Below are positions 1-7,818 of a DNA stretch of 36,121 nucleotides, one piece after another. Origin of the DNA: Clostridia bacterium (GTDB taxonomy: Bacteria; Bacillota; Clostridia; Oscillospirales; CAG-272); the NCBI GenBank assembly GCA_017560565.1, contig JAFZET010000200.1:1-36121 (forward strand), given 5' to 3'. Within the stretch, counting starts at the first letter, position 1. Every line of letters begins with the position of its first letter. The notes beneath the pieces are model-generated. The model made no database searches. It was given only the letters and a program-made list of their open reading frames with translations, and was not told the DNA's origin. The position numbers and the translations under genes were made by a program.

Positions 1-273
1 GCCAGGGAAGTGGCTCCGAAAATCCTGAAAAGCTATATGAGAAATCTGCAGGACAGGGACGGGCTGCACTTCCTGGAAGCCAGGATCACCGGGATGGACG
101 TGGAACGGATAAATACGGGAACGGCATCAGATCTTGCGATGTTTCGGATGGACTTTGCCCTTATATCCGAAGAGGTATTGGTCATTCCCGATGGCTGTAC
201 TGTGGAAGACGGCTGGATCACCGGAGAGATCTGGTGGAACAGCCCCAATCTGGTATTGAATGCAGTAGGATGA
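1..273 (+). CDS. 3' end of an unknown protein (partial at window edge)
   Basis: An open frame enters from the left edge in frame 1 and stops at TGA 271-273. About 90 residues are visible. The visible part mixes charged and hydrophobic residues and ends in a segment with IPDGCTVEDGWITGEIWW. It has no membrane segment and no motif I recognise. A GTG at 10 could be an internal valine, since the frame is open to the edge. A Rho-independent terminator lies about 70 bases downstream, consistent with this being the last gene of its unit. No function is proposed. Confidence 0.5.
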   Translation, partial: AREVAPKILKSYMRNLQDRDGLHFLEARITGMDVERINTGTASDLAMFRMDFALISEEVLVIPDGCTVEDGWITGEIWWNSPNLVLNAVG

Positions 274-340
274 AGGTGCCGGTACTGCCGGAATGTATGA
301 AACCGTCATCCAGCAGACCTGCGGCGAAAGGAACAAAGGG

Positions 341-377
341 AAAAGCCGTCTGCGGAAATTTTCTGCGGCGGCTTTTT
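341..377 (+). terminator. Rho-independent terminator after the partial gene
   Basis: AAAAGCCG (341-348) pairs with CGGCTTTT (369-376), and the hairpin ends in a short T run. It separates the partial gene from the lipoprotein starting at 453. No convincing promoter was found between this hairpin and 453. Confidence 0.75.
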
Positions 378-452
378 CGGATCCGGGAACTTTTGGGAAT
401 ACAGATCGTCTTATGGAATAAGGAAACAGAACTCCCAAAAGGAGGGTACAGT

Positions 453-2858
453 ATGAAAAGATATTTGATTCTGCTTTTGGCTTTACTGCTGCTGACAGGA
501 TGCCGTACAGCTGAAGTAAGAGAAACCGAAAGTCTTCCGGAAATCCGGACGAAAACGGAAACTCAGCCGGAAACCATACCGGAAACGGAGAGGAAAACCG
601 AGATCCCGGCGTCTGAAACAGAACCGCTGGAAACCGAGACGCCGGAAAGGGAAAAACCGAAACCGTTTGCACGGCTGGTGTCCGGAGAGGAGAATTTCGT
701 CCTGTCCACCGTGACCATACCGGGGGATTTCCGGATGTGCTGGGAATATGACGATACCCATATGCTGTACATGACCTGGACGCCGGTTGTTGTACGGCGG
801 AAAGCCTGCTGGGAGATGCAGCTGTATATGGTGGATCTGACTGCCGGAGCGATTATCGCCAGAGGATCCTGGACAGGGGATGTACTGTGGGATTCCCTGA
901 ATGGTAATATGATCTACCACTACCGGCTGGATCAGAGCACTGGGATCGCATATGCCGACAACCCCATGCTGCTGCATATCGGCGAAGACGGCACGATCAA
1001 CTTTCTTTCCGCCACCAGTACGGTTGCCTCTCCCCCGGTTCTGGAAGTACACCCTTACCCGTTTGTCAGTTCGGACATCACTTCTCCGGACGGACGCTAC
1101 CATGTCCAGCAGACAATCGATGATATGGCAGGCCACGGCGGGCTGGATCTGCTGTATTCGGATCTGACCACGGTACGCCTGTTTGAAGCCGTCATGCTGG
1201 ACGATACGATGGCAAACGGCAAAAAAGCCGGGATCCATGATGTGCGTATCTATAACCCCATCGGTTTTCTGGACGAAACACGGTTTGTGTACCGGATCGG
1301 CGGCTGGGAATGGACAGTCGGCTACGGCATCTGGGATCTTGTGACCGGACAGTATACGGAATATACCGGATTCGGGATTGCGGGGGTGCATGACGGTTAT
1401 CTGTACCTGACGGAAAACAGATCCACCCAGCAGTACATGGTCACCCACATTTATAAAGCCTCACCGGCGGGTGAAAAGACCCTGATCGCCTCAGCAGACA
1501 AGGAAGACGGGGTGTTCTGGATCGAAAATACGGATGAATATTTTTCTGTTCCCCGGTATGAAAGTGCTTACTGGATCACTTCGGTACCGACAGACCCGGA
1601 TCGTCCGGATATACAGCGATGCGCAATATGGTCGCCGGATCTGGAAAAGGAGCTTGCGGTGATGGAATCCCTGCAGGGGACGGACTGGTATCTCAGAGAG
1701 GGACAGATTACCGTTGTACTGTGTGAAGAAACGGAAACTGTACCGGATGAGAACCCCGTTACAGCACAGACCGGATTGCCGGAACCGTATATCCGCCTGA
1801 CAGCCGGTGCAGATACATTTACCGCTTCCATGGTGATCCTGCGGGGCGGCGAATGGGCGGACTGGTGGAAATGGGATGACACCCATATTCTCTGGATGAC
1901 CTACGACCGGATCGCCGGAGAGCATAACGAAACCCTGGGACACACCAACCGGTATCTGTCCATGCTGAATCTGGAAACGGGACAGATCACCGCTGTGCTT
2001 CCGCTGGATGGTACGGAAGAACTGAACGAAGTCACATGGGACGGGAAGGACATGATCCTGTACCATCTTGTGCTGGACAAAGCCACAACCACCTACACGG
2101 CTGAAAATGCCCTGCGGATCACCTATGAAAACGGGATTCTTTCGGCTGAACCGACGGAAATTGTTCCGTTTCCCGTGGTGACAAAGCAGATTCATTCTCC
2201 CGATGGGCAGTATACAGTCCGGCAGTATGTGGATGACGGCTGGGAAAGGGGGTACATGGATCTGGTATATCCGGACGGCAGCAGTGTGCGGCTGTTTACC
2301 GGTACTGTGCTGGATGATATCCTGCCGGACGGAAGAAGTGCGGGGATTGAGGATGTCCGTGGCTATACGCCGCTGGCATTTCTGGACGATACCCGTTTTG
2401 TATACACCATCGGCGGCTGGGAGCACTGCCGGGGCTATGGTATCTACGATCTGACCACCGGCACTTTTACGGAATTTACGGAGGATGTGGAGTATGTGTA
2501 CACCGTCCATGAAGGGTATATATACATGACATCCATAAAAAGATTGGAGGACAGGATGTGTACCGAGGTCTGGAAGGTCACACCGGCGGGAGAACGGACA
2601 CTGCTGGCATCCTCCGAAACCGATACAAGCCTTTTCCCGCTGCGGGAGCTGTATGACCCACTGTACTGTGCCGGTCCCTACTGGATCTATACCACCGAAG
2701 AGTCCCTGTTTTCCGGTTCCGTGGACGGCAAAGGAAAACCGAATATCTATCAGGTCTGGTCACCCGATATGGACAGCATACAGGCAGAGTTTATACTGGA
2801 CGGACATACCATGAACCGTGTCTTTTTCTGCGGAACACAGATCACTTACGTACCATAG
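453..2858 (+). CDS. Large lipoprotein with an internally duplicated domain
   Basis: This 801-residue protein starts at ATG 453, preceded by GGAGGG. An in-frame start at 234 was rejected because it lies upstream of the terminator and would bury the signal peptide. The N-terminus is a lipoprotein signal with lipobox LLTGC (Cys17), followed by a Thr/Glu/Pro-rich linker to about residue 70. The rest is one domain of roughly 350 residues present twice (about 72-425 and 445-801). Both copies carry SPDG, VLDD or MLDD, IGGWE, GYGI.DL.TG and a SPAGEKTL- or TPAGERTL-like stretch. The SPDG and beta-rich pattern suggests a beta-propeller-like fold, but that is inference. It should sit on the outer face of the membrane. 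The ligand is unknown. No enzyme motif is visible. Confidence 0.85.
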   Translation: MKRYLILLLALLLLTGCRTAEVRETESLPEIRTKTETQPETIPETERKTEIPASETEPLETETPEREKPKPFARLVSGEENFVLSTVTIPGDFRMCWEYDDTHMLYMTWTPVVVRRKACWEMQLYMVDLTAGAIIARGSWTGDVLWDSLNGNMIYHYRLDQSTGIAYADNPMLLHIGEDGTINFLSATSTVASPPVLEVHPYPFVSSDITSPDGRYHVQQTIDDMAGHGGLDLLYSDLTTVRLFEAVMLDDTMANGKKAGIHDVRIYNPIGFLDETRFVYRIGGWEWTVGYGIWDLVTGQYTEYTGFGIAGVHDGYLYLTENRSTQQYMVTHIYKASPAGEKTLIASADKEDGVFWIENTDEYFSVPRYESAYWITSVPTDPDRPDIQRCAIWSPDLEKELAVMESLQGTDWYLREGQITVVLCEETETVPDENPVTAQTGLPEPYIRLTAGADTFTASMVILRGGEWADWWKWDDTHILWMTYDRIAGEHNETLGHTNRYLSMLNLETGQITAVLPLDGTEELNEVTWDGKDMILYHLVLDKATTTYTAENALRITYENGILSAEPTEIVPFPVVTKQIHSPDGQYTVRQYVDDGWERGYMDLVYPDGSSVRLFTGTVLDDILPDGRSAGIEDVRGYTPLAFLDDTRFVYTIGGWEHCRGYGIYDLTTGTFTEFTEDVEYVYTVHEGYIYMTSIKRLEDRMCTEVWKVTPAGERTLLASSETDTSLFPLRELYDPLYCAGPYWIYTTEESLFSGSVDGKGKPNIYQVWSPDMDSIQAEFILDGHTMNRVFFCGTQITYVP

Positions 2859-2878
2859 TACAATAGGACAGTACAATA

Positions 2879-2914
2879 AAACCGTCATGAGGACTTCCCC
2901 GTGACGGTTTTTGG
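2879..2914. terminator. Bidirectional terminator between convergent genes
   Basis: AAACCGTCA (2879-2887) pairs with TGACGGTTT (2902-2910). An A run precedes the stem and a T run follows it, so it can end both the lipoprotein transcript and the converging nitrilase-fold gene. Confidence 0.85.
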
Positions 2915-4270
2915 TTATTTCCGGTATCCTTCTGTCAATGCCATCATCTCCGGCACATTTTCCGTTACAATCACTTCCGCACCGCTTTCCAGAGCCGCAC
3001 GTGCTTCCGCTTCCGTATCAGCATACATCACCCGCCGGTCATCTGCCGGAATCTCCGGGTACAGAACTGTCCACTGTTCCAGCAGGGCGGGATCATCGCA
3101 GGCAAACCGGCAATGACCGAGACAGTCGTACCGGTGTAGGAGCGCATGGAGCCTTGGCAGGATTTCCTCTCCGGAAGACTGTCCGTCCGTGTGCAGATGG
3201 AGAACCAGAATGGTGTGACAGGAGAATTTTGTGAGGATATCTTCCAGCCGTACAGAAGCATCGCTCTGCAGAACCAATACACCGTCATGGGTACAGCACA
3301 GATCCGCCTGAATTTCATGCACACCCAGTCCCACCGCCGCACCGATGGCTGCCATGGGATTTTCCGGAATGCCGTATCCTCCCACAGACCGGACTCTGGG
3401 ATATTTCATGAACCGGTCACCGGGGACAATGGCAAAGCCGCCGGGACGGTACTGCCACCCATGACGCCCGAATTCAATGTATTCATAGTGGGGTGCAGGC
3501 TTACCGCCGAATCCGGCAGGCTTGTAGTATTTTTCGTGGGGATCAAATTCCGCCGTTTCCAGACCCACACGGGATTTCATGTTCACAAGCATTTTCCCGG
3601 TAGGGGTGACGATCATGCTTGAGCCGCAGATATCGGGACTGCCGTCCAGGGAAACGGAGGCACGCACCACGTAGGCATTGGTATTGTAGGCAAGAAACCG
3701 GCCCATGATCTCCAGTGCTTCGTGGGTATCGCTCCGCTGCAGGGAACAGCCGATGATGATGTCCACGTTTTCACGGGCGATGGCGGCAAAGGCTTCGTAG
3801 AAATAGAAATCGTAGCAGGTCAGAAAAGCATAGCGGATCCCGTCGATGGTCAGTACATAGGGGACGGACGGCTCAAAGGTATAATCGGAATCCAGTGCCA
3901 CGGTGAACTGTTCGGATGGCGGCAGATGCTTTTTGTAGTATTTTCCGACTACAGTACCGCTGCGGTCAAAGGCGTATGTGGTGTTCCGGTATCCCGTGGG
4001 TGTCAGGTCGTAGGCGTTGACAAACAGCACCGCATGGCACCGTCTCGCCGTTTCCGCCGCTTTTTCCAGCAGCAGGAGGCGATACTTTTCGGAACAGGCA
4101 ATATTGTCTTCTCTTGTGAGGGCGGCGCAGGGCACATCGCTGTATTCCGGCAGCACGATCAGATCCATGGACGGATCGCAGGCATCCATCATCTCCAGTT
4201 TTTTCGCAAAATATGCATCGGAGAGGGACAGATCCATAGAGTAGGGCGGCTGAATCACGCAGGCTTTCAT
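2915..4270 (-). CDS. Nitrilase-fold amidohydrolase fused to a degenerate GDPD-like domain
   Basis: A 451-residue two-domain protein. Residues 1-270 form a carbon-nitrogen hydrolase domain with the expected triad: Glu42 in LPEYSD, Lys113 in YYKKHLPP and Cys152 in LTCYDFYF. Such enzymes hydrolyse amides or nitriles, and the substrate here cannot be read from sequence. Residues about 290-451 resemble a shortened glycerophosphodiester phosphodiesterase barrel: PENPMAA near the N-terminal strand, THDGVLVLQSD, and a C-terminal ESGAEVIVTENVPEMM. In this second domain the catalytic His of HRG is Val, the metal-binding Glu is Gln321 and the His of the HD motif is Ser336, while Asp323 remains. It is therefore probably not catalytic. 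The start follows AAGGAGG, and a strong promoter lies upstream. It is transcribed divergently from the AraC gene. Confidence 0.85.
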   Translation of the reverse strand: MKACVIQPPYSMDLSLSDAYFAKKLEMMDACDPSMDLIVLPEYSDVPCAALTREDNIACSEKYRLLLLEKAAETARRCHAVLFVNAYDLTPTGYRNTTYAFDRSGTVVGKYYKKHLPPSEQFTVALDSDYTFEPSVPYVLTIDGIRYAFLTCYDFYFYEAFAAIARENVDIIIGCSLQRSDTHEALEIMGRFLAYNTNAYVVRASVSLDGSPDICGSSMIVTPTGKMLVNMKSRVGLETAEFDPHEKYYKPAGFGGKPAPHYEYIEFGRHGWQYRPGGFAIVPGDRFMKYPRVRSVGGYGIPENPMAAIGAAVGLGVHEIQADLCCTHDGVLVLQSDASVRLEDILTKFSCHTILVLHLHTDGQSSGEEILPRLHALLHRYDCLGHCRFACDDPALLEQWTVLYPEIPADDRRVMYADTEAEARAALESGAEVIVTENVPEMMALTEGYRK

Positions 4271-4303
4271 GGGAGAGACCTCCTTGTGTTCTTTTCAGGA
4301 TAT

Positions 4304-4332
4304 AGTATACCGTCCGGATGGTATGGTGTCAA
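4304..4332 (-). promoter_or_regulatory. Sigma-A promoter of the nitrilase/GDPD gene
   Basis: On the minus strand TTGACA (4332-4327) and TATACT (4309-4304) are separated by 17 bases. The start codon lies about 35 bases downstream. Confidence 0.85.
4307..4324. promoter_or_regulatory. Putative operator palindrome inside the nitrilase promoter
   Basis: ATACCGTCCGGATGGTAT is an 18-base near-palindrome, matching its reverse complement at 16 of 18 positions. It fills the spacer and overlaps the -10 element of the minus-strand promoter, where a bound protein would block RNA polymerase. The AraC regulator next door is one candidate, but AraC proteins usually bind direct repeats, so an unlinked repressor is equally possible. 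Confidence 0.45.
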
Positions 4333-4458
4333 GGGGGTCTGCTGTTCGTACTTCCGGGGGATATTCCGCATTTTTACGAAAAAGTTGGATGGATTTGACA
4401 TTTCATCGGATTTTTTCATGGATTTGCGGAAAATATATCAAATTTCCCCTGGATTTCG

Positions 4459-4486
4459 TTGACAGATGCAAAAATCATGTTATAAT
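4459..4486 (+). promoter_or_regulatory. Sigma-A promoter of the AraC-family gene
   Basis: TTGACA (4459-4464) and TATAAT (4481-4486) are both perfect consensus hexamers, with a 16-base spacer. The AraC start codon lies about 40 bases downstream. Confidence 0.85.
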
Positions 4487-4527
4487 AAATACAACACGGA
4501 TATCCTGCCGGAAAGGAGTGAGCACCG

Positions 4528-5364
4528 ATGGCTATCGAAGGACTGAGCCCGCCCGTATATGAGGACAGAGATTTCCCGATCGTGGTGGAGCAGAGGTATT
4601 ACAGAGAAGTACCCGATGGATGGCATGAGGATCTGGAAATCAAAATCAGCCGCTCCGACAGGATCCTGATCGCTCTGGATTCACAGATCCTGACGGCGCA
4701 GAACAATACGATCTTTTTTATCAATCCCTATCAGATCCATTCTGTGCCCAATATCACCGGTATGGATATGAACTACGATCTGATCATGATCAATCTGGAT
4801 TTCTTTTCCGTCACCGGCGTGCATTCCATATCCCTGCGGAAGATTTTCATGGAGGATCACATACGGTTCAACAACCACCTGAAAAATCCCCGGCTGACGG
4901 AGATTCTGGATAAAGTGATTGCCGTTTACGGAGAGCGGAAAGATCCCAGGGTACGTTTGATGATCCAGGGGCTTCTGATGGAGTTTTTCTCGATCCTGCT
5001 CATAGAAGAGGTGTCGGGAGAAAAAACGGAGATCGTCCAGGATGGCTCCCGGTATTACCATACCATTGCCCCGGCGCTGGAAGCCATTCACCGGAATTAC
5101 GACAGGAAAATCACCAGTGCGGAGCTGGCGGATATGTGCAAGCTGACCCAGAGCTATTTCTGTCGTCTGTTCCGGCAGGTCATGGGTGTGACCCCGGTGC
5201 AGTACCAGACCGAAAACCGTCTCCGGCTGGCGGATATTCTGCTGAAGGACGGCAGTTATTCCATTGGGGATATCGCCCGGATGACCGGTTTTGAGGACGA
5301 GACCTATTTCAGCCGCTGCTATAAGAAATACAGAGGCATTTCCCCCAGCAAATTCCAGAAATAG
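4528..5364 (+). CDS. AraC-family transcriptional regulator
   Basis: This 278-residue protein starts at ATG 4528 behind GGAAAGGAG. Residues 1-170 form a cupin-like sensing domain with the segment IFFINPYQIHSVPN. Residues about 178-278 are the two helix-turn-helix motifs typical of AraC/XylS proteins, with KITSAELADMCKLTQSYFCR for the first helix pair and SIGDIARMTGFEDETYFSR for the second. The closing YRGISPSKFQK is characteristic. It probably activates the three-gene sugar-modification unit immediately downstream (5489-8829), and possibly the divergent nitrilase gene. The inducer is unknown. Confidence 0.92.
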   Translation: MAIEGLSPPVYEDRDFPIVVEQRYYREVPDGWHEDLEIKISRSDRILIALDSQILTAQNNTIFFINPYQIHSVPNITGMDMNYDLIMINLDFFSVTGVHSISLRKIFMEDHIRFNNHLKNPRLTEILDKVIAVYGERKDPRVRLMIQGLLMEFFSILLIEEVSGEKTEIVQDGSRYYHTIAPALEAIHRNYDRKITSAELADMCKLTQSYFCRLFRQVMGVTPVQYQTENRLRLADILLKDGSYSIGDIARMTGFEDETYFSRCYKKYRGISPSKFQK

Positions 5365-5437
5365 GAAAAATCCCCCGCCGGTTGGGGCACGGAAAGGGAA
5401 AAGGCAAGATAGTCCAAATATACGGCAAAATTCTTTA

Positions 5438-5466
5438 TGTACAAAAGGATAAACAGATGCTATAAT
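5438..5466 (+). promoter_or_regulatory. Extended -10 promoter of the amidohydrolase operon
   Basis: TGC-TATAAT (5458-5466) is an extended -10 element. The -35 hexamer is weak (TGTACA, 5438-5443, 17-base spacer), as expected for a promoter that needs an activator such as the neighbouring AraC protein. Confidence 0.7.
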
Positions 5467-5488
5467 ACAAAAAGAAAGGATGTATGGA

Positions 5489-6388
5489 ATGGAAGCTTTT
5501 CGCAAAATCGACCTGCACGCGCATATTGTTGCGTTTCCCCAGTGGGTACCGGCCAATCCGGCAAGCGGCTACAGAATGCTCAGTCCGGAAGAAATGATTG
5601 AGATGTATGACCGGCTGGATATTGAAAGAGGGGTTCTGCTGCCTCTGATCGCACCGGAAGGACAGACCGTGGTCATGAGCAACGAAGGCTGTATCTATGC
5701 GGCGGAAAAGTATCCGGATCGGTTCTCCTGGTTCTGCAATCTGGATCCGAGAGCCATGAACAACAGCACTTCCACCGATCTTTCCTACCTGCTGGAACAT
5801 TATAAAAAGCTGGGAGCCAAAGGGGTGGGAGAAGTGACCTCCAATCTCTGGTTCGATGATCCCATGATGGACAACCTGTTCTCCCACTGTGAAGAAGCCG
5901 GTCTGCCTCTGCTGTTCCATATCTCTCCCGCTGTGGGGTTCTGTTATGGTGTGGCGGACGATCTGGGACTGCCCCGGCTGGAAAAAATGCTGAAAAAGCA
6001 TCCGAAGCTTCAGTTTATCGGTCATTCCCAGCCCTTCTGGAGCGAAATGTCCGCCGACAATACGGAACAGACCCGCAACGGGTATCCCACCGGCAAGGTA
6101 GCGCCCGGACGTCTGATTCATCTGATGCGGGAGTACGGCAACCTGACCTGCGATCTCTCGGCAGGCAGCGGCTCCAATGCACTGACCCGGGATCCGGAAA
6201 ACGCCGCAGCTTTCCTGACGGAATTCCAGGACCGGATCTATTACGGCTGTGACATCTGTGCTTCCTTCAATACCCACCAGTTCGTTTTCCGGGATTTCAT
6301 TGACGGACTTGCCGCTTCCGGTGCCATTTCCGAAACCGTATACCGGAAGGTCTGCCGTGACAATGCGGCAAAACTGCTGGGACTCTGA
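5489..6388 (+). CDS. Amidohydrolase-2 family metal-dependent hydrolase
   Basis: A 299-residue TIM-barrel hydrolase. Recognisable elements are the N-terminal metal-binding DLHAH, LLFHISP in mid-protein, IGHSQPFW, and a late acidic YYGCDIC. This order matches the amidohydrolase-2 (ACMSD-like) superfamily, which includes decarboxylases, lactonases and hydrolases. ATG 5489 is preferred over ATG 5480 because AAGAAAGGA (5472-5480) lies 8 bases before 5489 but touches 5480. It is the first gene of a unit with a DegT aminotransferase and a Gfo/Idh/MocA oxidoreductase, so it may open or dehydrate a cyclic sugar or cyclitol intermediate. That role is inferred from context only. Confidence 0.85.
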   Translation: MEAFRKIDLHAHIVAFPQWVPANPASGYRMLSPEEMIEMYDRLDIERGVLLPLIAPEGQTVVMSNEGCIYAAEKYPDRFSWFCNLDPRAMNNSTSTDLSYLLEHYKKLGAKGVGEVTSNLWFDDPMMDNLFSHCEEAGLPLLFHISPAVGFCYGVADDLGLPRLEKMLKKHPKLQFIGHSQPFWSEMSADNTEQTRNGYPTGKVAPGRLIHLMREYGNLTCDLSAGSGSNALTRDPENAAAFLTEFQDRIYYGCDICASFNTHQFVFRDFIDGLAASGAISETVYRKVCRDNAAKLLGL

Positions 6389-6463
6389 GCACCGCACGAC
6401 AGATCCGCAAAACCATTTCTGAATAATACAAAATACTATAAAAAACTGACAGGAGACATTACT

Positions 6464-7792
6464 ATGGAAAAACTCGCACTGCTTGGCGGTACCCCCGTCA
6501 TTACCGAACAGCCCGGTGAGCTGTTCAAGTGGCCCATCATGGGTCAGGAAGATTACGATGCCGCTATGGAGGTTGTGTACAACAACAAGTTCTCCGGCAC
6601 CGACATTACCGAAAAGTTCCAGGAAGAATTTGCTGCATGGCAGGGTACTGAATATGCGATTGCATACTGCAACGGTACCATGGCACTGACCTCTGCGATG
6701 TTTGCTATCGGTCTGGGTAAAGGTGATGAAATCATCTGTCCCACCAAGACCTACTGGGGCAGCGTATCTCAGGCCATCAACTTCGGTGCATCCGCTGTAT
6801 TCTGCAACATCAATGATATGCTGAGCATGGATCCTGCCGATATCGAACGCTGCATCACCCCCCGCACCAAGGCGATCGTAGTGGTTCACTACTTTGCTTA
6901 CCCCTGCGATATGGATGCCATCATGGCCATTGCCAAGAAGCACAACCTGAAGGTTATCGAAGACGTTTCCCACGCACAGGGCGGTATGTACAAGGGTAAG
7001 AAGGTTGGTACCTTCGGTGACGTTGCCGCTATGTCTCTGATGAGCGGTAAGTCCTTCGCTGCAGGGGAACTGGGTATTCTGGTTACCAACAACCGTGAAG
7101 TATACGAACGTGCCATGGCCTTCGGTCACTACGAACGGAATAACAGCAACTACATCAAGGAAACCGACAATCTGAAGGATTACTTCCACATTGCTCTGGG
7201 CGGTGCCAAGGGTCGTGCAAACCAGGTTTGCTCTGCTATCGCAAGAGTACAGCTGAAGTATTACGATCAGCGCTGCGCGGAAATCCGTAAGGCTATGAAC
7301 TACTTCTGGGATCAGCTGGAAGGTCTGCCGGGAATTTATCCCATCCGTGTTGACGAATCCACTGGTTCCAACATGGCCGGCTGGTACAGTGCACAGGGTG
7401 GTTATCGTGCGGAAGAACTGGGTGGTCTGTCCGTTTCCAGATTCTGTGAAGCCATCCGTGCAGAAGGTTATGTCGGCTGCTGGAGCGGCGGTAACTTCTG
7501 CCTGCACAACCATCCCTTCTTCAAGACCTTTGACCTGCGTAACGAAGGTCAGCCGTCCCGTATCGTATTCAACGACCACGACGTAAGAGAAGAAGACAAT
7601 CTGTGTGCACCCTCTGAAGCGATCAACTGCTACAATGTGCCGTGGTTCAAGCATTTCGATAAGGAATGGATCGACAAGTATGTTGCTATCTTCCGCAAGG
7701 TTGTCGAAAACTACGAACAGCTGCTGGACAATGCCTCCGATACTCCCGATGAAGATGTCGGCGGTCGCTGGTACGGCACCGAAAACAAATAA
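6464..7792 (+). CDS. DegT/DnrJ/EryC1/StrS-family PLP aminotransferase
   Basis: A 442-residue fold-type I aminotransferase. It opens with LALLGGTPVI, typical of the family, and has a cofactor-binding EDVSHAQGG near residue 167. The predicted Schiff-base lysine is Lys196 in MSLMSGKSFAAGELG. Relatives transaminate keto-sugars or keto-inositols (StrS, AHBA synthase-like, NtdA-like). The start follows AGGAG by about 8 bases. Its codon use differs from its neighbours: arginine is mostly CGT/CGC and lysine mostly AAG, whereas the adjacent amidohydrolase prefers CGG. This implies higher expression. With the downstream oxidoreductase it could oxidise and then aminate a sugar. The product is unknown. 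Confidence 0.9.
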   Translation: MEKLALLGGTPVITEQPGELFKWPIMGQEDYDAAMEVVYNNKFSGTDITEKFQEEFAAWQGTEYAIAYCNGTMALTSAMFAIGLGKGDEIICPTKTYWGSVSQAINFGASAVFCNINDMLSMDPADIERCITPRTKAIVVVHYFAYPCDMDAIMAIAKKHNLKVIEDVSHAQGGMYKGKKVGTFGDVAAMSLMSGKSFAAGELGILVTNNREVYERAMAFGHYERNNSNYIKETDNLKDYFHIALGGAKGRANQVCSAIARVQLKYYDQRCAEIRKAMNYFWDQLEGLPGIYPIRVDESTGSNMAGWYSAQGGYRAEELGGLSVSRFCEAIRAEGYVGCWSGGNFCLHNHPFFKTFDLRNEGQPSRIVFNDHDVREEDNLCAPSEAINCYNVPWFKHFDKEWIDKYVAIFRKVVENYEQLLDNASDTPDEDVGGRWYGTENK

Positions 7793-7818
7793 GAAAACAG
7801 TAACGGCAGGAACAGCTG

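Noticed and set aside
5376-5400. Terminator after the AraC gene (CCCC...GGGG)
   Set aside because: The stem is short and no T run follows, so read-through into the amidohydrolase is possible.
6415-6445. Separate promoter for the aminotransferase (TACTATAAA near 6434)
   Set aside because: No -35 hexamer at a suitable distance. The codon difference makes it worth testing, but the sequence support is too weak to list as a feature.
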